In this document: positions 10,834-20,664 of the stretch, one piece after another
Layout of the letters: every line of letters starts with the position of its first letter
Numbering within the stretch: position 1 is the first letter of the stretch
Origin: Delphinapterus leucas
Lineage: Eukaryota; Chordata; Mammalia; Artiodactyla; Monodontidae
Assembly (NCBI RefSeq): GCF_002288925.2
Contig: NW_022098050.1
Span: 5,409,882 to 5,473,881, forward strand
Direction of reading: 5' to 3'
Length of the DNA: 64,000 nt
Notes under the pieces: generated by a model
Database searches by the model: none
What the model saw: only the letters and a program-made list of their open reading frames with translations
Told to the model about the DNA's origin: nothing
Position numbers and translations under genes: made by a program

Positions 10834-12534
10834 GTGGCTTCTAAATGTTCAAGTGAAAGGAAGGGTCGTATGTCTCTGACTTTAAATCAAAAGCTAGAAA
10901 TGATGAACTTAGGAAGGCACGTCGAAAGCCAAGATAGGCCGGAAGCTAGGCCTCTTGCATGAAACAGTTAGCCAAGTTGTGAATACAAAGGAAAAGTTCT
11001 TGAAGGAAATCAAAAGTGCTACTCCAGGGAACACACAAATGATAACAAAGCAAACAACCTTATTGCTGATATGGAGAAAGTTCTAGTGGTCTGGATAGAA
11101 GATCAAACCAACCACAGCATTGCCTTAAGACAAAGCCTAATCCAGAGCAAGGCCCTAACTCTCTTCAATTCTATGAAGGCTGAGAGGGGTGAGAAAGCTG
11201 CAGAAGAAAAGTGTGAAGCTAGCAGAGGTTGGTTCATGAGACTGAAGGAGAGAAGCTGTCTCCAGAACATCAAAGTGCAAGGCGCAGCAGCAAGGGCTGA
11301 TATAGAAGCTACAGCAAGTTACCCAGAAGATCTAGCTAAGATCATTAATGAAAGTGTTTACACCAAACAACAGATCTTCAATGTAGGCGAAACAGCCTTC
11401 TATTGGAAGAAGCTGCCATGTAGGACTCTCATAGCTAGAGAGGAGAAGTCAGTGCCTGGCTTCAGAGGACAGGGTGACTCTCTTGTTAGGGGCTAATGAG
11501 GCAGCTGGGACCTTAAAGTTGAAGCCAGTGCTCATTTACCATTCCGAAAATCCCAGGAGCCTGAAGAATTATGCTAAATCTACTCAGCCTCTGCTCTATA
11601 AATAGAACAACAAAGCCTGGATAATAGCACATCTGTTTACAACATGGTTTACTGAATATATGGAGCCCACTGTTGAGACCTACTGCTCAGAAAAAAAAGA
11701 TTCGTTTCAAAATATTACGGCTCATTGACAGTGCACCCAAATGCTCTGATGGAGATATGCGGTGAGATTCATGTTGTTTTCATGCCTGCTAACGTAACAT
11801 CCATTCTGCGGCCCATGGATCGAGGAGTCATTTCGACTTTCAAGTCTTATTATTTGGGAAATACATTTCATAAGGCTATAGCTGCCACAGATACTGATTC
11901 CTCTGATGGATCTGGGCAAAGCCAGTTGAAGACCTTCTGGAAAGGATTCACCATTCTTGATGCCATTAAGACCTTCCGTGATTTGTGGGAAGAGGTCAAA
12001 ATATCCCATTAACAGGGATTTGGGAGAAGTTGATTCCAACCCTCTTGGATGACACTGGGGCGTTCAAGACTTCAGTGGAGGAAGGAACTGCAGATGTGGT
12101 GGAAATAGCAAGAGAAGTAGAATTAGAAGTGGAGCCTGAAGATGTGTCTGAGTTGCTGCAATCTCATGATAAAACTTTAACAAATGAGGAGTTACTTCTT
12201 ATGGATGAGCAAAGAAAGTGGTTTCTAGACATGGAAACTACTCCTGGCAGAGATGCTGTGAAGATTATTGAAATGACAACAAAGGATTTAGAATATTACA
12301 GAAACTTAGTTGACAAAGCAGCGGCAGGGTTTGAGAGGATTGACTCCAGTTTTTGAAAGAAGTTCTACTGTGGGTAAAATGCTATCAAACAGCATTATAT
12401 GCTACAGAGAAATCGTTTGTGAAAGGAAGAGTCGATTGACGTGGCAGACTTCATTGTCTCATTTTAAGAAATTGCCACGGACACCCCAACCTTCAGCTAC
12501 TACCACCCTGATCAGTCAGCAGCCGTCAGCATAG
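10834..12534 (+). pseudogene. Tigger1 transposase pseudogene
   Basis: Encoded a cut-and-paste transposase with an N-terminal CENP-B-type helix-turn-helix DNA-binding region and a DDE_1 catalytic domain. The expected start codon before SKCSSERKGR is now GTG at about 10834. The frame breaks near 10960, resumes at 11071-11496 (HTH and catalytic N-terminus), breaks again, resumes at 11725-12012, and shifts once more to 11985-12356 and 12310-12534. The first catalytic Asp lies in a motif that should read [11 protein letters not shown]; here it reads [11 protein letters not shown], so Asp became Gly. The second-Asp region reads LIDSAP instead of the usual LIDNAP. It cannot make an active enzyme. 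Confidence 0.93.
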
Positions 12535-12699
12535 AGACAAGACCCTCCACCAGCAAAAAGGTTACGACTCACAGGAGATTCAGATGATGGCTTGCGCTTT
12601 TTGAGCAATGACGTATTTTTACATTAAGATATGTACATTTTTAAAGACATAGTGCTATTGCATCACTTAACACATTATTGCCCGGGGGATTTTTGCAGA

Positions 12700-14831
12700 A
12701 ACTAACGCCTGTGGCCGGCGATTTGTTCTGTAAGTGAATATTGAAACACCCACGTTTGAGTAAATATCAACAACTTTTTTGCACTTAATGTATTTATTTG
12801 AAACTTTGAACATGTCTTACTAAAGCATTCTAATATTTTGTTAGAGTGTGATAGGCGGTATAGCAGGCACCTCTGTGCAGGGGAACAGAACATCTATTAC
12901 AAATATACCGTGTTTCACTGTGCTTTCCCCTGGAAGAGCAGACTCTAAACTTTCTGGCGGCTTTTTTTTTTTTTTAGTCCTGTGGGTATTATTTCCTCTA
13001 GAAGATGTTCATTTATTTTACCTGATGATCGACAGGGTGGGTCTTTGCAGGGGGCTCTTTCAGAAATGCCACAAGAAGGACCAGGCGCGGGACTACCACT
13101 ACGTTCACCAGGATTGTCAGTTACCCATTCTCTAGCTACTGCTAACAAAAATTGCTTGTAGGACTTTTTATTCTGTGCACTAAGGCTACAATAAATTTTT
13201 TTTTTTTTTTTTTTTTTTTGCGGTATACGGGCCTCTCACTGTTGTGGCCTCTCCCGTTGCAGAGCGCAGGCTCCGGACGCGCAGGTTCAGCGGCCATGGC
13301 TCACGGGCCCAGCCGCTCCGCGGCACGTGGGATCTTCCCGGACCAGGGCGCGAACCTGTGTCCCCTGCATCGGCAGGCGGACTCTCAACCACTGCGCCAC
13401 CAGGGAAGCCCAGGCTACAATAAATTTTAAACGCATTGAATACACCACAATTAATCAAATAGAAACCCACTTTCTTATACCATTTTCGAGTTTTCCAGAG
13501 GATATTGAAGTTTGCCAGATATTGATCAAATCGATCAACTCCTTTCACATATTTATTATACTCTAATATACATGTGGGCTTAGTTATCTGATGGCCAGTC
13601 CTCCTGTCTTCCTTTCCTGTAGATGCTGTGGAGGCGTCATGAATAATGTCGCCATGCAGACTAACCTCTTGTCTTTCCATATAAGACGAATCACTTCTCC
13701 CTTCTGTAAGAATGTCATTTCTCCCCTCTGTAGATTTTTAGCTTTCTCCTTTAATTGGTTTGGTAGACCACGACTCTCTCTTATAGTCCCACAAACTCTG
13801 GTTTTATTTTTCAACAATATTTCAGATGTGGACACACTGTTGTAATAATTGTCTTGGTAAATATGGTGCCATGAACCAAGATAAGGTTGTAGGACCGATA
13901 ATATTGTTTCTTGCAGTTTCTTTCCTTCACCCGTGTAAATCTCAAGGTTGCATATATATCCAGTTTCACTTTTGCTAAGCACCCTGACCAAAATTCCATA
14001 TTTTGTAAGTTTTCCGGGATTATAGGTTTTGAACCTGAGTCGTCCCCTCCACTCTATCATTGCCTCCTCAAGTGATAGCCTTGTTTGGGTATATAGATCG
14101 ATTGAAATTTTGGTAGAAAATAATACAAAAGAGATTTAACTTTTGAAATTCTGTCTGCAGGAAGTGGAGCTTCTGAGTTATCGTTAAAGTGAAGAAATGT
14201 CATTATTTGTTTGAACCTTCTTCTCGTCATAATCTTTGGAAAGGTAGGTGTTTCAAGTAAGGGATCAGTCGGCCAATATTCTTTCCAGTGTGACTTTCTT
14301 ACTTGTCCCATCAAAATTACTAATCCAAGAAACTTCTCCGTGTCACTATTGGTTACATCAGTCCATTTTAAAGCCTTATCATACTTTTTATATGATTTTT
14401 CATTGTGTTGGTGATACAAGTTTGTTTGAGAAGCGACCAACTTGAAAAAGCCGTTCCCAAAATTAATTCTGTTGTTTCACTAACACTTTGCAGGTTATTA
14501 CATTCAGTAGTTACACCTGACACACCTGTAAAGTCTTCTAATTTTCGTGAAATGTGAAGTCTTCTAATTTTCAATCCAGTCTTCTGTAGAAGCAAAGGAG
14601 CATTCTCCAGCACCGTGAGTTTCATTTTCACTTTCCGTTTCAGAATCAATCACTAAGGTTTTTTGTCTTTGGTCTAACATTCACCTTGTCTGAATCAGAA
14701 CTGTATTCTGAAGAACTGTCACCTTCTGAGATGCTAGTATATATGTTGCTCGGACAATCAGAGAAAGTATTGGTATCTGCATAAAATTCACCAGGAAATT
14801 TTTCTTCACTCCAAACTTTGCGACGCGTCAT
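12700..14831 (-). pseudogene. piggyBac transposase pseudogene (DDE_Tnp_1_7), SINE-interrupted
   Basis: Five minus-strand pieces in different frames cover the family in order. The likely start is at 14831 (MTRRKVWSEE), followed by an acidic, Ser-rich N-terminus to 14646. A middle piece (14368-14649) holds DFTGVSGV, and 14057-14440 holds KFLGLVILMG and RRFKQIMTFLHF. The catalytic core is at 13584-14060, and 13421-13680 holds YNKYVKGVDRFDQYL. A CHR-2 SINE at 13199-13411 then interrupts the frame. C-terminal remnants lie at 12702-13148, including a decayed cysteine-rich segment with a CYTAYHTL-like end. Of the three catalytic Asp, the first is Glu here (SLEEAMIEW where SLDEAM is expected); the second (IYQDNYYNS) and third (GVDRFDQ) remain. 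Frameshifts, the SINE and the Asp-to-Glu change make it inactive. Confidence 0.92.
13199..13411 (-). mobile_element. CHR-2-type SINE inside the piggyBac transposase
   Basis: Antisense CHR-2 with a long poly-T tract at its left end. Target-site copies AGGCTACAATAAATTT start at 13183 and 13412. It is the innermost and youngest layer of the nest. Confidence 0.96.
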
Positions 14832-15008
14832 TTTTGAAAATTTTACGGTAGCAAACTTGCATTTATAATATACACAAGGTTGGAACAAAAACCTAAAGGA
14901 GCAAAATGTGAATGATAGTGAGAATCATAAGTTGTATAATGGACCCTTGATCAATTTTAAGCTCTAACAGCTTCGCATGGTGATGTTAATTGTATCACTC
15001 TCTAAAAA

Positions 15009-15074
15009 CGTATTGATATGTCTCCGGTCAATAAGGTTCGGGTAGCAAAAGATGTATTAATACGTCTCCGGTCA
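15009..15074. repeat. Subterminal direct repeats in the piggyBac right end
   Basis: CGTATTGATATGTCTCCGGTCA at about 15009-15030 and a near copy, TGTATTAATACGTCTCCGGTCA, at about 15053-15074 lie 44 bp apart just inside the right terminus. Subterminal repeats serve as transposase binding sites in other piggyBac elements, and that role is inferred here. Confidence 0.75.
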
Positions 15075-15815
15075 GTAGATTGTTAATTGACTATAGTATA
15101 GTGTAAACGTAACTTTCATATGCAATGGCAAACCAAAAATGGGTGTGACTTGCTTTATTGTAATATTCACTTTATTGCGGTGGTCTAGAGCCAAACCCAA
15201 AGTATCTCCGAAGTCTGCCTGTATATTTTGGTGGGGGATACAATTTAGCCAGAGGGGATGACTCCATTCAACACTGTCCTTCCCCGTCCCTACGCTGTGT
15301 CTGGCTGATGAGGGACTGGTAGCTTCTTTTTCTTTTTAAATTTAATTTTCATTCTATATTGGAGTACAGTTGATTTACAATGTTGTGTTAGTTTCAGGTG
15401 TACAGCAAAGTGATTCAGTTATTCATATACATATATCCATTCTTTTTCAGATTCTTTTCCCATATAGGTTATTACAGATTATTGAGTAGAGTTCCCTGTG
15501 CTATACAGTAGGTCCTTGTTGGTTAACTATTTTATATATAGTAGTGTGTATATGTTAATCCCAATTCCTAATTTATCCCTCCCCCCACCTTTGGTAACAT
15601 AAGTTTGTTTTTGAAGTCTGTGAGTCTGTTTCTGTTTTGTAAATAAGTTCGTTTGTATCATTTGTTTAGATTCCACATATAAGTGATATCATGTGATATT
15701 TGTCTTTCTCTATCTGACTTACTTCACTTAGTATGATAATCCCTAGGTCCATCCATGTTGCTGCAAATGGCATTATTTCATTCCTTTTCATGGCTGAGTA
15801 ATATTCCATTGTATT

Positions 15816-16020
15816 GGACTTCCCTGGTGGCGCAGTGGTTGAGAGTCCACCTGCTGATGCGGGGGACACGGGTTCGTGCCCCAGTCTGGGAGGATCCCAC
15901 ATGCCGTGAGCGGCTAGGCCCGTGAGCCATGGCCGCTGAGCCTGCGCGTCCGGATCCTGTGCTCCGCAACGGGAGAGGCCACAACAGTGAGAGGCCCGTG
16001 TACCGCAAAAAAAAAAAAAA
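15816..16020 (+). mobile_element. CHR-2-type SINE inside L1
   Basis: GGACTTCCCTGGTGGCGCAG start, poly(A) end. The 13-bp target copies ATTCCATTGTATT (15803-15815) and ATTCTGTTGTATT (16021-16033) differ at one base. Confidence 0.95.
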
Positions 16021-16690
16021 ATTCTGTTGTATTTATGTACCACATCTTCTTTATCCATTCTGTCAATGGACATTTAGGTTGCTTCCATGTCTTGGCTCTT
16101 GTAAATAGTGCTGCAATGAACGTTGGGTGCATGTATCTTTTCGAATTATGGTTTTCCCTGGATATATGCCCAGGAGTGGGATTGCTGGGTCATATGGTAG
16201 TTCTATTTTTAGTTTTTTTAAGCAACTTCCGTACTGTTCTCCATAATAATTGTACCAATTTACATTCCCACGAACAGTGCAGGAAGGTTCCCTTTTCTCC
16301 ACGCCGTCTCCGCATTTATTGTTTGTAGACTTTTTAATGATGGCCACTCTGACCAGTGTGAAATGATATCTCATTGTAGTTTTGATTTGCATTTCTCTAA
16401 TAATTAGTGACGTTGAGTAGCTTTTCATGTGCTTTTTGGCCATCTGTATGTCTTCTTTGGAGAAATGTCTATTTAGGTTTTCTGCCCATTTTTTATTGGG
16501 TTGTTTGTTTTTTTGATATTGAGCTGCATGAGCTGTTTGTATATTTTGGAGATTAATCCCTTGTTGGTTGCTTCACCCGCAAATATTTTCTCCCATTCTG
16601 TGGGTCGTCTTTTTGTTTTGTTTACAGTTTCCTTTGCTGTGCAAAATGTTTTAAGTTTAATTAGGTCCCATTTGTTTATTTTTGTTTTTT

Positions 16691-16894
16691 GTTTTTTTTT
16701 TTGCGGTACGCGGGCCTCTCACCGTTGTGGCCTCTCCCGCCGCAGAGCACAGGCTCCGGACGCGCGGGCTCAGCGGCCATGGCCCACGGGCACAGCCGCT
16801 CCGCGGCATGTGGGATCTTCCCGGACCAGGGCACGAACCCGAGTCCCCTGCATCGGCAAGTGGACTCTCAACCACTGCGCCACCAGGGAAGCCC
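16691..16894 (-). mobile_element. CHR-2-type SINE inside L1, antisense
   Basis: Target-site copies TATTTTTGTTTTT occur at 16678-16690 and 16895-16907. Opposite in orientation to the SINE at 15816, about 670 bp away. Confidence 0.94.
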
Positions 16895-17403
16895 TATTTT
16901 TGTTTTTATTTTTATTACTCTGGGAGGTGGATCCAAAAAGATATTGCTGCGGTTTATGTCGAAGACTGTTCTGCCTATGTTTTCCTCTAAGAGTTTTATA
17001 GTATCCGGTCTTACATTTAGGTCTTTAATCCATTTTGAGTTTATTTTTGTGTATGGCATTAGAGAAGGTTCTAGTTTCATTCTTTTAATGTAGCTGTCCA
17101 GCTTTCCCAGCACTACTTATTGAAGAGACTGCCTTTTCTCCATTGTATTGTCTTGCCTTCTTTGTCATTGATTAATTGACCATAGGTCAATTGACTTGCC
17201 TTCTTTGTCATTGATTAATTGACCATAGGTGTCTGGATTTATTTCTGGGCTTTCTATCCTGTTCCATTGATCTATATTTCTGTTTTTGTGCCAGTTCTGT
17301 TTTTGATGACTGTAGCTTTGTAGTATAGTTGAAGTCAGGGAGCCTGATTCCTCCAGCTTCATTTTTCTTTCTCAGGATTGCTTTGGCTATTCGGGGTCTT
17401 TTG

Positions 17404-18165
17404 TCAGTAACTTGTTAAGCATGTGGGGAGGGGAAAATGGTTGGCCTGAAGAAGAATTAAAGTGTCCCCCAGAGAGAAGGAGGAAAAGCTATGGAAGCAT
17501 CATCATGGCTGCAGGCACAGGCTCAGAAGCCAGGCAGGTTTTGGTTCAAATTCTGGTTCCATGTATGGACCCCCACTCTTATTGTATGACCTTGAACAAG
17601 TTAAAGTTAGGTTCTTTAAGCCTCTGTGTCCCCGTCTCTAAAGTTGGGACTCGACTTCCCACTTCCCAGGGTAGTCCTAGGGCTCAGCTTCGATCGTACA
17701 TGTAAGGTGGATTACGCTGGGCTTCATGCCGGACAGCACATAAGACAAGCGAGGAGTTATTGTTTGGTCCTGGAAGAGACTCAAGGAGGGCAGAAACGTT
17801 CAGTCGGGGCTGTAGTAGCTGTGGAGAGAGCAGTTTTAAAATGATTAACCATTTTCTCAGTGATTTAAGGCATATAGGGGTCTGTTGTTTAAAATGCAAA
17901 CCCCGTAGAAGGGTTCAAGGTGAAAAGGGCCTCTCCGCAGTATATACCCTAGGCCTTCAGGCCCACATCCCTAGAATTTTTTTTGATACACAGATGGGAC
18001 CACAGCAGATGCTATCTGTCGTACCCACTCACCTCCCCTGGATCACCCCCACCCACTCCCAGAGGCACCTGCAGACGTGTCTATCAAAGTTTACCTCTTC
18101 CTGTATCTCTCTGCGTCAGGATGATCGCTGGCCAAGGAGATATCTGCTGGAACTTGGGGTTGGCT
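17404..18165 (+). other. Intergenic sequence with a MIR remnant
   Basis: About 17515-17690 has the MIR layout (CAGGCACAGGCTCAGAAGCC, then TGTATGACCTTGAACAAGTT, then AAGCCTCTGTGTCCCCGTCT). The rest is unassigned. Confidence 0.5.
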
Positions 18166-18490
18166 GGAAGTAAGTGTCCAGGAATGAATGCCCCTCGACC
18201 GATGAAGGACTGGAGTTGGTGGATAAATACCCCAGCTTCCTAGCCCCTTGGTGGCATGATCCTGAGGCACGTTCCACACAGACCCTTAGAGGGTCCCCAC
18301 GGGACTGAGCCCCAGATGCCTACAGCAGGAACCCACTCACTGATACAGCCTTTATCGGCATCCCCCCTGCCCTGTCTTGCCTCCCTCTTCCTCACTGTGC
18401 TTCCTGGATCACCTCCCAAATAATGACATGCACCCAGATTCTTGTCTCAAGGTCTGCTTTGGGGGAAATCCAACGAAGACTGGGACAATA
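18166..18490 (-). repeat. LTR-like repeat, family 'X', copy 2
   Basis: Shares TGGATAAATACCCCAGCTTC, a CACTGTGCTTCCTGGATCAC block and CTTGTCTCAAGGTCTGCTTT with the copies at 45.05 and 52.40 kb, in the same orientation. Confidence 0.6.
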
Positions 18491-18499
18491 CTGTCGCAC

Positions 18500-18770
18500 A
18501 CTGGTCTGCACGGAACATTCTTCAGCCAGCAGTATGGCTCCCAGATCTTTTCCCATCAGCACATACTGAAGGTCTGTTTATCATTCGAAAGTCTGGGTGC
18601 GCCATATTTAATTCAGCCAGTCCTCTTCCGATGGACATTTAGGTTGCTTCCAGGTTTGGCCTGTTATGAACAATGCAGCAATGAGCAGCTCCGTGCACGT
18701 ATCTTTCTGCAAATGGGCAAATCGATCTGAAGGATTACTTTCTAGAAGTCCAATGGCTAGGTCAAAAGCT
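18500..18770 (-). mobile_element. Old L1-type LINE scrap, antisense
   Basis: GATGGACATTTAGGTTGCTT followed by ATGAACAATGCAGCAATGAG is the antisense of an old L1 ORF2 stretch, with heavy divergence around it. Confidence 0.6.
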
Positions 18771-20090
18771 AAGGGAACGGTTTAGCTCAGGACCCAAGGG
18801 TGGAGCTGGAGTTCAAGATTGGAGGTGACAGCAGTAGAGTGGCTCAAGCCTGGGGACACTGTTTGCAGTAAGGAACCAGCATGCCTGAAGAGGGCCTGCC
18901 CGCCAGGAGATTCTACCCAAGGGTCTCTGTGCATTTGCAGGGGGCTTCTGTGTGCTCTTTATGCTGGGCGGTGGGCCCACTGCGGCAGAAGGGGCTTCCC
19001 TTCTGCTTCCCCTGGAGCCAGTGTTTCCAAGAAGAATCCCACCGTCCGTTTCACCTGCCCACAGCCCGCTGCCACGTTCATGCCATATAGTTGTTTCTCG
19101 AGCCAAAGTCTGTCTCCATTATTCAGATGAAGAACGACTTGTTTTGAGAGAACGCACTTCTGAGATCTTCCTTCCGGCTGATGAAATTAATTTTGAAGGC
19201 AGGAGGAATCGGGGAGGAGGCCAGGAACGAGTCCACAGCACACGCAGGGAGTGTTTTCCGTAATTTGGTGGCTCTTTCCACTCGTGTACACTTACGGCGT
19301 TTGTCTGCTCATCGGCCTGTGCAGGAAACAAATTTTAAAGGCATCAGAGTACTTCTTTGTTCTCCTCTCGAGTTATTTTCTGGCTGCTGGCTCCCTACTT
19401 GATCTCACCTTAAGATGCAGAGAAAGGTGCCCCAGACCTTGCTCTGGGGACTTGAACTATCAGAGAGATGAGACGACCGAGGCTGGAAGCAGCAATGGCA
19501 ACCACTGCTCGGCAGGTCAAGGTTAAGGGCAGAGAGGAGGGAAAGGAGTACTCTTTCCCTGTCTTTTCCTTTTTCTTCTCTCTCTGGTTTTTCCTTTTCA
19601 TCCTCTTTGTTTCCCTTTGTCATTGGAGGCGGGGAGCAGGGGCAGAGACGACACACACCACACAGCCAGGACTCATGTGGCCTTAGGGCATGTTCTCTCA
19701 GCTGCATGGGGACCATCCCACTCCTGGAGCTGTGAGTCATGGGGTCTGGAGAGAGAGGTGGCAAAGGGAGCTGGTCCTCCCTGGCACCCCGGCAGAAGTG
19801 GGAAGTTGAATTCTGACCTTGTTGCCGAAGGTGTGCAATTCAAAGGAGGGATGTGGTCAGAAGTGATTGGGAGGGGTGGTGATGCTGAGCGGCGACCTTA
19901 TTTATTGAGCGCTGACCCCCTGCCAGTCCCGTGTCATCAGACAGCCCACCGTTCTCTTCCTTCATATCCAAGGGAAGCCACTGTGGCTGAAGTGTGGCTG
20001 AGGAATCTCAGACGTGCATAGTCTCCAGGTGGCTGCAAATCCCGCCCCTCCCCCAGCTCCTGCTGCCCGTCTTTCGCGCTCCTGACTCCC
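18771..20090. other. Unassigned intergenic sequence
   Basis: No repeat or gene is recognised. Plus-strand frames of 90-135 codons overlap each other and lack domains. A short old-repeat motif, TTTATTGAGCGCTGACCCCC, is near 19900. Confidence 0.4.
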
Positions 20091-20094
20091 CCGT

Positions 20095-20315
20095 TGAGAA
20101 GCAGTAGAGTAGCTGGGAACGGGGACTCCGGAGCCGCACGGTCTAGGCTAGAATCCCAGCACTGCCACTGACCGGCTCTGAGACCTTGGACGAGTTACGT
20201 AACTGCCCGTGCCTGTTTCCTCCTCTGGTTCCTGTGAGGGTCAGTGTTTGAGAACTGATTCTAACAGTGCCTGACGCATGCTCAGCACTGAGTGTAAGAA
20301 GTGTTTGTTAAATTA
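20095..20315 (+). mobile_element. MIR SINE, sense
   Basis: Nearly full MIR layout: GTAGAGTAGCTGGGAACGGG, TCTGAGACCTTGGACGAGTT, CTGTTTCCTCCTCTGG, then ACAGTGCCTGACGCATGCTC and GTGTTTGTTAAAT. Confidence 0.85.
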
Positions 20316-20534
20316 AAGTGGTGGTGTGGCCCCCTGGCCTGTGAAACGTAGCAGCCTTGTACTGAAGGTTTGGAGGTGATGGTGGGCAGTCATAGGACAG
20401 TGAAGGACGAGAAGCCACCTAAGGACGGACACACCAAATCTACAGCTACACGTGGAACCGTTTCCTCAGAAAACTAGCTGAGCAGCTCTTTCACGTCAGC
20501 AAACCAGAAAAGAGCCACATCAAGGAGGGAAGGA

Positions 20535-20651
20535 CGGGACTTCCCCGGCAGTCCAGTGCTTAGGACTCTGTGCTTGCAGTGCCGGAGGCCTGGGTTTAAT
20601 CCCTGGTTCGGGAATTAGGATCCTGCAAGCCGTGCTGCACAGCCAAAAAAA
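20535..20651 (+). mobile_element. Short tRNA-derived SINE
   Basis: GGGACTTCCCCGGCAGTCCA ... GGTTCGGGAATTAGGATCCT ... poly(A). Only about 117 bp, lacking the CHR tail. Perfect 13-bp target copies AAGGAGGGAAGGA at 20522-20534 and 20652-20664. Confidence 0.9.
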
Positions 20652-20664
20652 AAGGAGGGAAGGA

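Larger units (their letters stand above)
12667..15086 (-). mobile_element. piggyBac-family DNA transposon, nearly complete, antisense
   Basis: It is bounded by the tetranucleotide TTAA at 12667-12670 and 15083-15086, the canonical piggyBac target duplication. The flanking Tigger1 sequence joins perfectly when one TTAA and the insert are removed (CATCACTTAA | TTGACTATAG). The ends start TTAACACATTATTGCCCGGG (left) and, on the other strand, TTAACAATCTACTGACCGGA (right). Between them, on the minus strand, is a transposase coding region with a CHR-2 SINE inserted in it. Without the SINE and its duplicated target the element is about 2.2 kb, a usual length for autonomous piggyBac elements. The end motif TTAACAC...TTGC resembles what I know of bat piggyBat ends; that resemblance is inference. 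Confidence 0.93.
10419..15221 (+). mobile_element. Tigger1-type (pogo group) DNA transposon, interrupted
   Basis: The left end reads CAAGCATATCTCGTTTATTG and the right end is its approximate inverse, ending AAGTATCTCCGAAGTCTGCCTG. The two ends are flanked by the TA dinucleotides expected of Tc1/mariner-type insertion (10417-10418, 15222-15223). Internal landmarks such as ATCTGTGATCAGTGATCTTG and ACTTAATCGATAAATGTTGT identify Tigger1. About 2.4 kb of its own sequence remains; the other 2.4 kb, at 12671-15086, is a later piggyBac insertion plus duplicated TTAA. Confidence 0.95.
10047..15255 (-). mobile_element. MLT1/MST-like LTR, antisense, split by a Tigger1 insertion
   Basis: The left part at 10047-10418 has the antisense landmarks CCCATAACAAAGTACTGCAA, GGGGGCTAGAAGTCCAAGAT and GGTTAGAACTTCAACATA. 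The LTR resumes at 15222 with TATTTTGGTGGGGGATACAA, as expected if the Tigger1 between them (10419-15221) inserted at a TA. It is the outermost and oldest layer of a four-level nest. Confidence 0.8.
15325..17403 (-). mobile_element. L1 LINE, antisense, 5'-truncated, with two SINEs
   Basis: Runs from the 3' UTR (TATTGGAGTACAGTTGATTT, TATACAGTAGGTCCTTGTTG) through ORF2 C-terminal coding sequence. The minus-strand frame at 16063-16443 contains [21 protein letters not shown] and [20 protein letters not shown], a classic L1 ORF2 stretch. It ends near 17403 without a 5' UTR. CHR-2 SINEs lie at 15816-16020 (plus) and 16691-16894 (minus). A 43-bp internal tandem duplication lies at 17152-17230. Confidence 0.93.

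Noticed and set aside
13186..13680. 164-codon minus-strand frame joining piggyBac sequence to a SINE
   Set aside because: It is a chance read-through from the broken transposase into the inserted CHR-2 SINE, bounded by target-site copies.
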